Assembly (NCBI GenBank): GCA_016718155.1
Contig: JADKEH010000007.1
Span: 124,001-188,000, forward strand
Length of the DNA: 64,000 bases
Direction: 5' to 3'
Origin: Candidatus Rhodoferax randersensis
GTDB taxonomy: Bacteria > Pseudomonadota > Gammaproteobacteria > Burkholderiales > Burkholderiaceae_C
Both the position numbers and the translations under genes were made by a program. Below are positions 38,276-47,199 of this stretch, one piece after another (position 1 is the stretch's first letter; the number at the start of each line of letters is the position of its first letter). Below the pieces are notes generated by a model. It had not been told where the DNA came from and did no database searches. It saw only the letters and a program-made list of their open reading frames with translations.

Positions 38276-39387
38276 TGGACGGTGCTGAGTGCGTCGACTG
38301 CGTGGTCATTGGCGCTGGCGTGGTCGGCCTGGCGGTGGCGCGGGCTCTGGCACTGGCCGGACGGGAAGTGATGGTGCTGGAGAGCGCCAGCGCCATCGGC
38401 ACCGGCATCAGTTCGCGCAACAGCGAGGTCATTCATGCCGGGATCTACTACCCGAGCGGTTCGCTGAAGGCGCGCCTGTGCGTCCAGGGCAAGGCCATGC
38501 TGTATGCCTACTGCGCCGAGCGCGGCATCGGGCATCGGCGCTGCGGCAAACTGATCGTGGCGACCGCTCCGGCGCAGCAGCACCGGTTGGCGGCGCTGGT
38601 CGAACAGGCAAAAGCCAATGGGGTCGATGACCTGCGCTGGCTGACTGCCGAGCAGGCGCGCGCCCTGGAGCCGCAACTCCATTGCCATGCGGCCATCCTG
38701 TCCCCGAGCACCGGCATCGTGGACAGCCACGCGTTGATGTTGTCGCTGCAAGGCGATCTGGAGAACGCCAGTGGCCTGGTGGCGCTCAATACGCCTGTGG
38801 TGTCCATGGTTTGGACTCCCAGTGCTACTTTGTTGATAGCACAGGATGGCACCCGTTTGAGCGCGCGCAGCGTCGTCAATGCCGCGGGCTTGAGCTCGCC
38901 GGCTTTGGCGTTGCGCTGCCAGGGTCTGGACGCTGCCCACGTGCCGCGCACCGCCTGGGCCAAAGGCAGCTACTTCACGCTGACTGGGCGCGCACCCTTT
39001 TCGCATCTGATCTACCCGGTGCCGCAAGCTGCCGGTCTGGGGGTACACCTCACGCTGGACCTGGGCGGCCAGGCCCGCTTTGGTCCGGATGTGCAGTGGG
39101 TTGATTCGGCCGATGATCTGCAGGTGGACCCGGCGCGTGCGCCTGGTTTTTATGCCGACATTCGAAGCTATTGGCCGGCTTTGCCCGACGGCGCCCTGCA
39201 GAGTGGCTATGCGGGCATGCGGCCCAAGATTCACGGCCCGGACGAGCCCGTGCGCGACTTCCTGATCCAGGGTCCGGCCGACCATGGCTTGGCGGGCCTG
39301 GTCAACCTGTTTGGCATCGAGTCACCCGGTCTGACCAGTGCCCTGGCCATTGGCGAGCATGTGCGCGCCATGCTGGCAGCGCACTGA
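38275..39387 (+). CDS. FAD-dependent oxidoreductase (L-2-hydroxyglutarate oxidase-like)
   Basis: A 370-residue DAO/LhgO-type flavoprotein. The Rossmann start CVVIGAGVVGLAVARALALAGREVMVLE (residues 9-36) binds FAD, and ISSRNSEVIHAGIYYP at about 46-61 is the diagnostic LhgO segment (SSxNSEVIHAGIYYP). LhgO oxidises L-2-hydroxyglutarate to 2-oxoglutarate with electrons to the quinone pool. It is translationally coupled to the upstream diguanylate cyclase by a one-base overlap, an unexpected partnership. A repeat lies between this gene and amiC. Confidence 0.82.
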   Translation: MDGAECVDCVVIGAGVVGLAVARALALAGREVMVLESASAIGTGISSRNSEVIHAGIYYPSGSLKARLCVQGKAMLYAYCAERGIGHRRCGKLIVATAPAQQHRLAALVEQAKANGVDDLRWLTAEQARALEPQLHCHAAILSPSTGIVDSHALMLSLQGDLENASGLVALNTPVVSMVWTPSATLLIAQDGTRLSARSVVNAAGLSSPALALRCQGLDAAHVPRTAWAKGSYFTLTGRAPFSHLIYPVPQAAGLGVHLTLDLGGQARFGPDVQWVDSADDLQVDPARAPGFYADIRSYWPALPDGALQSGYAGMRPKIHGPDEPVRDFLIQGPADHGLAGLVNLFGIESPGLTSALAIGEHVRAMLAAH

Positions 39388-39423
39388 ACCCGGTCGCGTC
39401 TGGCGATTCAGCGCGAAGGAACA

Positions 39424-39550
39424 TCGTCATTGCGAACGCAGTGAAGCAATCCATGGCCCAGAATCCATGGATCGCCATGGCCTGCGGCCTCGCGATGACG
39501 ATGCTGGTTCATGGTCCGTGTGCGGTTCAGACTCGGAACTGGAGACTCGC
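39424..39550 (-). repeat. compound dispersed repeat, copy E (partial)
   Basis: It shares with copy B the modules GTCATTGCGAACG...GTGAAGCAATCCA, the block GATCGCCATGGCCTGCGGCC and GATGACGATGCTGGTTCA, then GGTCCGTGTGCGGT. It has the same orientation as the copy at 24421-24602 and occupies the convergent gap between the LhgO-like gene and amiC. Confidence 0.75.
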
Positions 39551-39598
39551 CATGACAGTGCCCTTTCATGATGGGGGGTGGGCACGAGTCCACATCGG

Positions 39599-40948
39599 CT
39601 AGCTCACCACCCGGTTGCGCGCCAGCGGTGGGTTTTTGGCGAAGTAGCGCTCGATGCCGCGCATCAGGGCGTCGGCCAGTTGCTCCTGGTAGGCCACGCT
39701 GTTGAGTTTGGCTTCTTCCTCCGGGTTGCTGATGAAGGCCGACTCGACCAGCACGCTGGGAATATCCGGAGCTTTGAGCACCGCGAAGCTGGCCTGTTCG
39801 ACGCGTGGTTTGTGCAGCTTGCCCACCCGGCCAATCTCGCCCAGCATGGCGCCGCCGAGTTTCAAGCTGTCGTTGATCTGGGCGGTGGTGCTCATGTCCA
39901 GCAGTGCGCGGCGCACTTGCGCGTCCTTGGCTTTGACGTTGAGTCCGCCCACCTGGTCGGCGCGGTTCTCCTTGTCGGCCATCCAGCGCGCCGCCGTGCT
40001 GGACGCACCGCCTTGACTCAAGGCGAAGATGCTGGCGCCCTGGGGGCGCGGTGTGAAGAAGGCGTCGGCGTGGATGCTGATGAACAGGTCGGCCTGCACC
40101 CGGCGTGCCTTCTGCACCCGCACATGCAGGGGAACAAAAAAATCGGCGTCGCGCGTCAGATAGGCGCGCATGGCGTTGCCGTTGACCGAGGTGGCATTGA
40201 TGCGCTCGCGCAGGCGGTGGGCGATGCTGAGCACCACATCCTTTTCACGGGTGCCGCCGGGGCCAATGGCGCCGGGGTCTTCGCCACCGTGGCCGGGGTC
40301 CAGGGCAATGATGATCAGGCGGTCGGTCTTGCTGGCGACGGGCACCGGCGCGCTGGCCGCAGGTGCCGCTGCGACGGGATGGGCGGCAGAGGCGGCCGAG
40401 GCGGGCTTGCGGGCGTGCTGGGCGATCAGCTCACCCAATGGGTCTTTCGCAGCCGGTTGTGACGCTGGTGCTCTGGGGTGAGCGGCAGCCTCATCGCGCA
40501 GGCGCTCGGCGATCAATGCCTCCAGCGGGTCCAGCGCTTGGGTTGGATAGAGGTCGAACACCAGCCGGTGCTGGTAGGCGGCCACCGGAGCAAGGGTGAA
40601 CACCTGCGGCGCGATTGGCTGCTTGAGATCCACCACCAGGCGCACCACGGTGGGCGCGAACTGCCCGACGCGGATGCCGGCGATATTGGGGTCGTCCGGT
40701 CTGACCTTGGCCACCAGTTCCCGCAATGCCGGGTTGAGCTCGACGCCTTCAATGTCCACGGCCAGGCGCGGCGGGTTGCTGACAAACAGTTGCGTGGTCT
40801 TGAGCTGCTGGTCGGACTCGATGGTCACACGCGAGTAGTCCGGCGCTGGCCAGACCCGCACCGCCAGAATGGTGGCGCCACGTGCCAACTCCTGGATGCC
40901 CAGCAGCAGCACGACCGAGCCCGATTGCAGCAATCGGCGCCGCTTCAC
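39599..40948 (-). CDS. amiC: N-acetylmuramoyl-L-alanine amidase AmiC
   Basis: A 449-residue septal amidase. A twin-arginine-type signal (KRRRLLQSGSVVLLLG, residues 2-17) precedes an AMIN domain (27-135) that targets the division site, a linker (140-205) and an Amidase_3 catalytic domain. Zinc ligands are H220 in LDPGHGG, E235 in TREKD and H293 in SIHAD, and a catalytic-type glutamate lies in VLVESAFISN. It splits murein side chains from the glycan during daughter-cell separation. The start overlaps the tsaE stop by 4 bp (ATGA), the classical tsaE-amidase pairing. The reading frame is complete. Confidence 0.92.
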   Translation of the reverse strand: MKRRRLLQSGSVVLLLGIQELARGATILAVRVWPAPDYSRVTIESDQQLKTTQLFVSNPPRLAVDIEGVELNPALRELVAKVRPDDPNIAGIRVGQFAPTVVRLVVDLKQPIAPQVFTLAPVAAYQHRLVFDLYPTQALDPLEALIAERLRDEAAAHPRAPASQPAAKDPLGELIAQHARKPASAASAAHPVAAAPAASAPVPVASKTDRLIIIALDPGHGGEDPGAIGPGGTREKDVVLSIAHRLRERINATSVNGNAMRAYLTRDADFFVPLHVRVQKARRVQADLFISIHADAFFTPRPQGASIFALSQGGASSTAARWMADKENRADQVGGLNVKAKDAQVRRALLDMSTTAQINDSLKLGGAMLGEIGRVGKLHKPRVEQASFAVLKAPDIPSVLVESAFISNPEEEAKLNSVAYQEQLADALMRGIERYFAKNPPLARNRVVS

Positions 40949-41451
40949 GCTGGGTCCTTCCTGGCGCCGTCCGCAGGCAGGTCCTGCAGCAGCCTGGTGC
41001 CCAGCTCGGTTCGGGCGGTAAGTGTGACGTCACGGGCGTCGTCGCTGTCGCAGTCGATGTGAATCGTCAGGTCCGGGCAGGGCAGTACACCGGCAGCTTT
41101 CTCGGGCCACTCCACCAGCTTCAGGCCCGGGCTGGCAAAGAGGTCGCGAAAGCCGGCGTCTTCCCACTCGCGCGGATCGGAGAAACGATAGAAGTCAAAG
41201 TGCCAGATCGCCAGGCCCGGCAATTCGTAGGGTTCGACCACCGCGTAGGTGGGGCTCTTGATGCGCCCGCGCACGCCCAAGGCTTGCAGCAGGTGGCGCA
41301 CCAGCGTGGTCTTGCCCACTCCCAGATCGCCCCCCAGTGCAATCAAGGCGGTGCCCAACTGGGGGCGCTGCGCCAGCCACTGGGCAAAGGCCTGCGTGGC
41401 CGTCTCATCGTGCCAGCGCAGGGTTTTTACAATCGGGGGGTGACAGTCCAC
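40945..41451 (-). CDS. tsaE: tRNA threonylcarbamoyladenosine biosynthesis ATPase TsaE
   Basis: A 168-residue P-loop protein. GDLGVGKTT (residues 41-49) is Walker A, SPTYAVVEPYE and HFDFYRFSDPREWEDAGF are the TsaE-specific segments, and LVEWPEKA follows. It drives turnover of the TsaBD complex that makes t6A37 in ANN-decoding tRNAs and is essential in most bacteria. No ATG is available at the right place; the GTG at 41451 is the best start and overlaps the divergent queG start by 12 bp, so both 5' ends occupy the same DNA. The frame extends upstream as antisense to queG, which is rejected. The gene is coupled to amiC. Confidence 0.88.
   Translation of the reverse strand: MDCHPPIVKTLRWHDETATQAFAQWLAQRPQLGTALIALGGDLGVGKTTLVRHLLQALGVRGRIKSPTYAVVEPYELPGLAIWHFDFYRFSDPREWEDAGFRDLFASPGLKLVEWPEKAAGVLPCPDLTIHIDCDSDDARDVTLTARTELGTRLLQDLPADGARKDPA
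41428..41433 (+). promoter_or_regulatory. queG: candidate -10 box of queG (leaderless)
   Basis: TACAAT stands 6 bp before the GTG start of queG. If this hexamer is used, transcription would begin at or next to the start codon. No Shine-Dalgarno sequence other than a G-run is present, and a convincing -35 was not found. Confidence 0.4.
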
Positions 41452-42543
41452 AGCACTCAAATCGACAGCAAGCAGTTGGTTTCCACATTTCGGGCCTGGG
41501 CCTTGGAGCTTGGATTCTCCCAAATTGGCGTGACCGGGGTTGATTTGACCACGGCCGAACCCGGCTTGATGGATTGGCTGGGCAGTGGCTTTCATGGCGA
41601 GATGGCTTACATGGCAGCACATGGCCTCAAGCGTGCGCGCCCGGCCGAACTGGTGCCAGGCACGGTCAGTGTCATCACCGCGCGCATGGACTACCTGAGC
41701 GCGGGCACCCCGCAGCACTGGCAGACCATCGAGTTCGAGCGGCTCAAGCAGCCCACCGAGGGCATTGTCTCGGTCTATGCCCGGGGCCGCGACTACCACA
41801 AGGTCATGCGTCAGCGTCTGCAAAAACTCAGCGATCGGATCGCGCAACATCTGGGGCCGTTTGGGCATCGCGTCTTCACCGATTCGGCGCCGGTTCTGGA
41901 GGCGGAACTGGCGGCGCGCAGTGGCCAGGGTTGGCGCGGCAAGCACACCTTGGTGCTGAGCCGCGAGGCCGGCAGCATGTTCTTTCTGGGTGAGATCTAT
42001 GTGAGCCTGGCCTTGCCCCAAAGCGAGCCGCTGAGCGCGCATTGCGGTACTTGCCAGGCCTGCATCGAGGTTTGCCCGACGCAGGCCATCGTGGCGCCGT
42101 ACCGGCTCGATGCGCGGCGCTGCATTTCGTACCTGACGATCGAACACGCGGGGCCAATTCCCTTGGCGCTGCGTCCCCTGATCGGCAACCGTATCTACGG
42201 CTGCGACGATTGCCAGTTGGCCTGCCCGTGGAACAAGTATGCCCAGCGCAGCAGCCTGCCCGATTTCGATGAGCGCCAGGGCCTGAGCGGCGTGCAACTG
42301 CTGCAGTTGCTGGCCTGGACCGAAGCGGAGTATCTGCGATTGACCGAGGGCGGCCCGATCCGGCGTATTGGGCATGAGCGCTGGCAGCGCAACATCGTGG
42401 TGGCCATGGGCAACGCCTTGCGCGCAGGGTTATCCGTTGCCGATCAGGCCGACCTGCGCGCGGCGTTGAATCAGGCGCATGGCTCGGCCAGCGATCTGCT
42501 GCGCGAGCATATCCAGTGGGCGCTGGAGGCTCCCGGCGGGTGA
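41440..42543 (+). CDS. queG: epoxyqueuosine reductase QueG
   Basis: A 367-residue cobalamin-dependent iron-sulfur enzyme that makes the last step of queuosine synthesis in tRNA. Two [4Fe-4S] sites are visible: C202-C205-C208-C212 in CGTCQACIEVCP and C255-C258-C262 with C228 in CDDCQLACPWN. The GEMAYM and DSAPVLE segments form the QueG core. The start is the GTG at 41440, which gives the family N-terminus and follows a TACAAT by 6 bp. It is divergent from tsaE-amiC. There is no queG partner in this window. Confidence 0.9.
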   Translation: MTVHSTQIDSKQLVSTFRAWALELGFSQIGVTGVDLTTAEPGLMDWLGSGFHGEMAYMAAHGLKRARPAELVPGTVSVITARMDYLSAGTPQHWQTIEFERLKQPTEGIVSVYARGRDYHKVMRQRLQKLSDRIAQHLGPFGHRVFTDSAPVLEAELAARSGQGWRGKHTLVLSREAGSMFFLGEIYVSLALPQSEPLSAHCGTCQACIEVCPTQAIVAPYRLDARRCISYLTIEHAGPIPLALRPLIGNRIYGCDDCQLACPWNKYAQRSSLPDFDERQGLSGVQLLQLLAWTEAEYLRLTEGGPIRRIGHERWQRNIVVAMGNALRAGLSVADQADLRAALNQAHGSASDLLREHIQWALEAPGG

Positions 42544-42560
42544 GCGGGGGACCGCCGGGC

Positions 42561-43639
42561 TTATTTCAGGTCGTCGGCCAGCAGCTTGAGGATGCGCTGG
42601 GCATTGGCGGACGTGTCGGGCTTGCCCTTTTCATCCAGCACGCTAACGGTGGTGGACTCACCCTGGCTGCGCACCAGTACGCGGTATTTCAGCGGGGCAC
42701 CGCCAGTGCCGCCACCAAAGAGCTTGCCAAAGAAGCTGCCGTCAGCCTTATCCGAGCCTGGTTCGACATAGCGAACGAAGTACATCCCCTGGTTGCGGTC
42801 GCGGTCTTCAACGGTAAAGCCGGTACGGTCTAGTGCCAGGCCGACGCGACGCCAGGCGCGATCGAACCCATCGTCGAGCTGGACAGATGTTTGGCCTTGT
42901 GTCGTGGTCACGCGGGCAGTGTCCTTGGCCGGCGCGCTGGCCACGACCGTCTTGGCCTGCTCCTGAGGCAGGCCAAGTTTGACCAGCAGGCGACGCATGA
43001 ATTCGGCTTCCAGCTCGGGGTCTGCCGCGCGCGGTTGCCAAATGGTCTGATCCTTTTGGGTGTTGCTGTAGACCTCCACCATGCCGCGGTGGCTGATGTA
43101 GATCTCGGTTCCGCCGCTGGCATTGCGCTCAAGCCGGGTGCGGAACTTGTCGCGCTCACTGGTCGAATAGAACGAATCCAGCACCTTGCCCAAGGCGTTG
43201 CGAATCATGTCGTTGGGCAGCTTGGCGCGGTTCTCGGCCCAGTCGGTTTCCATGATGCCCAGGTTGGCCTGTTCCTGGCCAGCAGGAAGCCGTTTTCCTG
43301 CCAGAAATCGCGTGTCGGGCCCCAGACTTGCTCGGCTGGGCGGTTGACCACCAGCCAGCGCTGGGAGCCGGCGCGCTCCATGCGGACATCGCCCGCCGAA
43401 GTCAGTGCGGTGGGGACGCCGGGGGCGCCGGTGCTGCTGGTCTGGAAACTCGATGCGCTCACCGACCCGCCACTCAGGGTATAGCGACCGTCGCGAGACA
43501 GTTGCGTCAGATCGGGGGGAACCTCCAGTGACGGGCCTTTGCCGGAGCTGCGGTAATCGATCTTGTCGCCTTCAAGGACTGAGCATGCGCCCAGAGCCAC
43601 GGTGATACCCAGCAACGCCAGTCTAGAAAATTGATTCAC
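42561..43639 (-). CDS. bamC: outer membrane assembly lipoprotein BamC, frameshifted in this sequence
   Basis: BamC is a lipoprotein of the BAM complex that inserts beta-barrel proteins in the outer membrane. The GTG at 43639 follows GAGGAA, opens a signal with lipobox LGAC (acylated cysteine at residue 19) and a flexible N-terminal part. At about 43274 (minus strand reads GGCCAGGAACAGG) the frame shifts. The expected continuation METDWAENRAKLP is in the other frame, and one extra G in AGGAA restores 359 residues. The second part holds both helix-grip domains. Like boxA and parE, this is a one-base loss. Confidence 0.85.
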
Positions 43640-43668
43640 AAATGATTCCTCGGGACAAAAATTAGGGG

Positions 43669-44577
43669 TCAGATCAGGCCACAAGCGCGCAGGGCGTCTT
43701 CGACCACGGTCTCGTTGGAAGGGGTCAGGGGTGTCATGGGCAAACGCAAGCTGCCGCCGCACCGTTTCATGCGTGCCATCGCCCATTTGACGGGGATCGG
43801 GTTGGCTTCAACGAACAGGTGCTTGTGCAAGGGCATCAAGGCGAACTGTAGCGCCATGGCGCGTTTGACATCGCCGGCTATCGCCGCCATGCACAACTCG
43901 TGCATGCGCCGGGGCGCCACGTTGGCCGTCACGCTGACGTTGCCATGCCCGCCGCACAGCATCAGGGCCACGGCGGTGGGGTCATCGCCTGAATAAATCG
44001 AAAAGTGCTTGGGCGCCTCGCGGATCAGCCACTGGGCGCGGTCGATATTGCCAGTGGCTTCCTTGATGCCAACGATGCCGCTCACCTGCGCCAGGCGCAG
44101 CACCGTGTCGTGTGCCATGTCTGCGACGGAGCGGCCGGGCACGTTGTAGAGCACCATGGGCAGATCACCCACGGCCTCGGCAATCGCCTTGAAGTGCCGG
44201 TACTGGCCTTCTTGCGTGGGCTTGTTGTAGTAGGGCACTACCTGCAACTGGCAGTCAGCTCCCACCTTCTTGGCAAAACGCGCCAGCTCAATCGCCTCGG
44301 CGGTGGAATTGGCGCCGCAGCCGGCCATGATGGGTACACGTTTGTCGCCATGGGTTTTGGCCTGTTCGACCGCCACGCGGATGATTTCGCAGTGTTCCGC
44401 CACGGTCACCGTGGGTGACTCGCCGGTGGTGCCGACCACGCCAATGCAGTCGGTGCCCTCGGCAATGTGCCAGTCGATCAGGCTGCGCAGGGTGGGGTAG
44501 TCCACGCTGCCATCGTCGTGCATGGGGGTTACCAGGGCGACGATGCTGCCTCTGATCTGGCCAGTTGGAGATGTCAT
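43669..44577 (-). CDS. dapA: 4-hydroxy-tetrahydrodipicolinate synthase DapA
   Basis: A 302-residue class I aldolase of lysine and diaminopimelate synthesis, condensing pyruvate with aspartate semialdehyde. The Schiff-base lysine is K172 in VGIKEATGN, the catalytic tyrosine Y144 is in YNVPGRS, and GTTGE at 49-53 binds pyruvate. The ATG at 44577 is preferred over a TTG two codons earlier. bamC follows after 29 bp, giving the common dapA-bamC pair. Confidence 0.95.
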   Translation of the reverse strand: MTSPTGQIRGSIVALVTPMHDDGSVDYPTLRSLIDWHIAEGTDCIGVVGTTGESPTVTVAEHCEIIRVAVEQAKTHGDKRVPIMAGCGANSTAEAIELARFAKKVGADCQLQVVPYYNKPTQEGQYRHFKAIAEAVGDLPMVLYNVPGRSVADMAHDTVLRLAQVSGIVGIKEATGNIDRAQWLIREAPKHFSIYSGDDPTAVALMLCGGHGNVSVTANVAPRRMHELCMAAIAGDVKRAMALQFALMPLHKHLFVEANPIPVKWAMARMKRCGGSLRLPMTPLTPSNETVVEDALRACGLI

Positions 44578-44668
44578 GAACAAGCAATTAAACGGTAAAC
44601 GGGCATTTTAACTAGAGTGGCCTGGACCCTGGCCGCAGCGGCTAGTGGCCCATCACCCGGATCTCAAA

Positions 44669-44703
44669 ACCCTACACCCACTGCAGAGTCTGATAAATAC
44701 AAT
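44669..44703 (+). promoter_or_regulatory. candidate MerR-type operator and promoter of the cadR-like gene
   Basis: An imperfect palindrome ACCCTACA-N5-TGCAGAGT (44669-44689, six of eight arm positions paired) resembles CadR/PbrR sites (ACCCTATAG-type arms). A TACAAT hexamer follows at 44698-44703. The geometry is not the usual operator between -35 and -10, so the assignment is tentative. Confidence 0.35.
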
Positions 44704-44749
44704 GGAGCGTTATACCGAGCGCCCGCACCGTGGGCAAAGGAGCGCCCTT

Positions 44750-45220
44750 ATGAAAATTGGTGAACTGGCTCGCGCCACCCGGACGTCGGTTGAGACCATC
44801 CGTTTCTACGAACGCGAGGGTCTGCTGGCGCAGACTGCCCGCACCGAGGGCAACTACCGGATTTATGGTCAGTTCCACGCCGAGCGCCTGGCTTTTGTCC
44901 GCTACTGTCGTGGCCTGGACATGACGCTGGACGAGATTCGTACCTTGCTGCGTTTCAAGGATGCGCCAACCGACAACTGCGGCGAAGTCAATAAGCTGCT
45001 GGATGAACACATTGGCCATGTGGGGCAACGAATTCGGGAACTACGTGTGCTCGAGCGCCAGCTCAAGGGCTTGCGGGACCAATGCCACGTGGCCAGGGAA
45101 TCCAGCCAGTGCGGCATTCTCAGGGAACTCTCGCAGGGTGGATACGATGGCGGCAGTGCATTGACCACTGCCACAGGACATGTGCAGGGCGCGCACAAAG
45201 GCGCACGACCGCGCGGTTGA
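44750..45220 (+). CDS. cadR: MerR-family Cd(II)/Pb(II)-responsive regulator (CadR/PbrR type)
   Basis: A 156-residue MerR regulator. The N-terminal winged helix MKIGELARATRTSVETIRFYEREGLL is followed by a long dimerisation helix and metal-binding cysteines C77 (DNCGEVN), C112 (RDQCHVA) and C121 (SSQCGIL), the CadR/PbrR pattern. The C-terminal tail is variable as in CadR. AAAGGAG stands 8 bp before the ATG. Usually such a gene neighbours a cadA or pbrA efflux ATPase, but none is in view. It is divergent from dapA and convergent with a methyltransferase gene. Confidence 0.82.
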   Translation: MKIGELARATRTSVETIRFYEREGLLAQTARTEGNYRIYGQFHAERLAFVRYCRGLDMTLDEIRTLLRFKDAPTDNCGEVNKLLDEHIGHVGQRIRELRVLERQLKGLRDQCHVARESSQCGILRELSQGGYDGGSALTTATGHVQGAHKGARPRG

Positions 45221-45246
45221 TCTTTGCGAAAACTGGTGCTTTGGTC

Positions 45247-45828
45247 TCAGGCCAGCCGGTAGCGCCGTGCTTGGTTGGTCGGTTCGGGGGTGAGGCGTGG
45301 TTTGACCGCCGCGATACGCTGCACAAATCGGTCTGGCCGGTCCGAAAATCCGTCCTCGAACGCCACCACGCGCAAGTCGCTAAAGGCGTGCAACAGTTCA
45401 CCAGGTTGCAGCAGGAACTCCGCACGCGAGGGGCGACCGATGGTCTCCTGCCCGCTGGCGAAGGTCTCATAGATCAACACACCGCCGGGTTGCAAGCTCA
45501 GGGCGATGCACTTGAACAGCGGGCGCCACAGGTAATTGGTCACCACCACCGCCGCAAAGGTTTCTGGCGCGCCGCTTTCCTGGAGCAGGGGCCAAGGGCC
45601 GCTTTCAACATCGGCGACCAAGCCTTGGCCGAACGCGGTTGCTGCGGCAATCGCCTCGGCTGAGCGGTCCAAACCAAACACCGGGTGGCCCAAGGACGCA
45701 AACCATTGCATGTGGCGGCCATGACCACACGCCAGGTCCAGCACGCGACCGTTTGCCGGCACGAGGTGCGACCAGCGGCGCACCCAGTCAGAGGGGCCGG
45801 TTGTGGGTAAGGTCGCAGTGGTGGCCAT
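45247..45828 (-). CDS. class I SAM-dependent methyltransferase
   Basis: A 193-residue methyltransferase. Motif I is VLDLACGHGRHMQW near residues 29-42, and the FGLDRS segment binds the ribose of SAM. VVVTNYLWRPLFKCI is a family-specific motif of small tellurite-resistance-like (TehB-type) methyltransferases, but the substrate is not clear. A 41-residue membrane peptide gene ends 6 bp before its start. It is convergent with the cadR-like gene. Confidence 0.82.
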   Translation of the reverse strand: MATTATLPTTGPSDWVRRWSHLVPANGRVLDLACGHGRHMQWFASLGHPVFGLDRSAEAIAAATAFGQGLVADVESGPWPLLQESGAPETFAAVVVTNYLWRPLFKCIALSLQPGGVLIYETFASGQETIGRPSRAEFLLQPGELLHAFSDLRVVAFEDGFSDRPDRFVQRIAAVKPRLTPEPTNQARRYRLA

Positions 45829-45834
45829 CGGAGC

Positions 45835-45960
45835 CTAAAAACAGGCCCACACCTGATCTGCCACGTCGCGCAGGAAATCGGGTTGCAGGTAAAGCGAAAA
45901 GACCACCAGCAGCAAGCCCAGCATGGCGGCGTAGAGCAGGGCGCGTTGCGTTGGTTTCAT
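45835..45960 (-). CDS. 41-residue single-span membrane peptide
   Basis: A short gene of 41 residues: MKPTQRALLYAAMLGLLLVV is followed by FSLYLQPDFLRDVADQVWACF. It has one transmembrane segment (about 8-24) and a short C-terminal helix. It fits exactly between the MFS transporter and methyltransferase genes on the same strand (gaps 18 and 6 bp). I recognise it as the type of small conserved protein found at this place in Comamonadaceae, from memory only. The function is unknown. Confidence 0.6.
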   Translation of the reverse strand: MKPTQRALLYAAMLGLLLVVFSLYLQPDFLRDVADQVWACF

Positions 45961-45978
45961 GATGATGGGAGTGGAGGG

Positions 45979-47199
45979 TCAGGCGGTCTGCGCAAAGGAT
46001 CCGCGTTCGATCGCGCCCTCCTTGATGGGCAGGTTGACCAAAGCCGCGAGCACACCTAGGGCAATGGCGATGTACCACACGATGTCGTAGCTGCCGGTGC
46101 GGTCATACAGGTAGCCGCCCAGCCATACGCCCATGAACGAGCCGATCTGGTGGCTGAAGAACACAAAACCACTGAGCATGGACAGGTGCGCCACGCCAAA
46201 AATCTGGGCAACGGCGGCATTGGTCACTGGCACGGTGGACAGCCACAGCAGGCCCATGATGGCCGAAAACACGTACACAGTTGTCGGCGTCAGCGGTGCC
46301 ATCAGGAACACGGCAATGGCGACGGAGCGCGCCAGATAGATGAAGGCCAGAATGTGGCGCTTATTCAGCCGCTGTCCCAGCACGCCGGCCGCATAGGTGC
46401 CCAGCACGTTGGTCAGGCCGATCAGGGCCAGCGCATAACCCGCCACTTGGGGCGCGAGGCCCTGGTCCTTAAGGTAGCTGGGCATGTGCACCCCAATGAA
46501 CACCACCTGAAAGCCACACACAAAGTAGCCGGCCATCAACAACTGGAAGCTGGGGTAGTTGAAGGCTTCCCTCAGGGCTTGAACAATGCTTTGATCCCGC
46601 CTGATGGCGCCGCCTGCGCCAAAACTGGGTTCACGCAATCCCCAGGCCAGCGGCACCATCAGCAAGGCGGCCACGGCCAGCACCACCAGCGCTTGTTGCC
46701 ACCCGATGTTCTGAATCAGAAAGCTCTCGGTGGGCACCATCAGAAACTGCCCGAACGAGCCGGCCGCTGCAGCGATACCCATCGCCCACGATCGTTTGTC
46801 GGCCGACACGTTGCGGCCGATCACGCCGTAGATCACGGCATAGGTCGTGCCGGCCTGGGCGACGCCAATCAGGATGCCCGCAGTCAGGCCGAACAGGAGG
46901 GGCGTGGACGAGAACGCCATGCCGACCAGGCCCAGCGAGTAGAGCAGGGCGCCGACAATGATGACCTTGAATGCGCCGAACTTGTCGGCCACCATGCCCG
47001 CAAAGATGCCGGCGAAGCCCCATGCCAGGTTCTGGATCGCGATGGCGAAGGCAAAGTTCTCGCGGGTCCAGCCTTGCGTTTGGGTGATCGGCTGCAGCCA
47101 CAGGCCAAAGCCGTGCCGGATGCCCATGGACATTGTCACGATGGCGGCCCCGCAGAGCAGAACCTGGGTCATGGACAAGGGGATGGCGCGCTGGGTCAT
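45979..47199 (-). CDS. MFS transporter (OFA/monocarboxylate-like)
   Basis: A 406-residue permease with 12 expected helices. The N-terminus GIRHGFGLWLQPITQTQGWTRENFAFAIAIQNLAWGFAG is like the oxalate:formate antiporter / YhjX branch, and GMVADKFGAFKVI between helices 2 and 3 is the GxxxDRxGxR/K motif. Transported compounds in this branch are small organic acids; the substrate here is not known. The gene begins the operon with the 41-residue peptide and the methyltransferase. Confidence 0.85.
   Translation of the reverse strand: MTQRAIPLSMTQVLLCGAAIVTMSMGIRHGFGLWLQPITQTQGWTRENFAFAIAIQNLAWGFAGIFAGMVADKFGAFKVIIVGALLYSLGLVGMAFSSTPLLFGLTAGILIGVAQAGTTYAVIYGVIGRNVSADKRSWAMGIAAAAGSFGQFLMVPTESFLIQNIGWQQALVVLAVAALLMVPLAWGLREPSFGAGGAIRRDQSIVQALREAFNYPSFQLLMAGYFVCGFQVVFIGVHMPSYLKDQGLAPQVAGYALALIGLTNVLGTYAAGVLGQRLNKRHILAFIYLARSVAIAVFLMAPLTPTTVYVFSAIMGLLWLSTVPVTNAAVAQIFGVAHLSMLSGFVFFSHQIGSFMGVWLGGYLYDRTGSYDIVWYIAIALGVLAALVNLPIKEGAIERGSFAQTA

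Noticed and set aside
41452..42375. Upstream extension of the tsaE frame
   Set aside because: It is the antisense of queG with no TsaE features.
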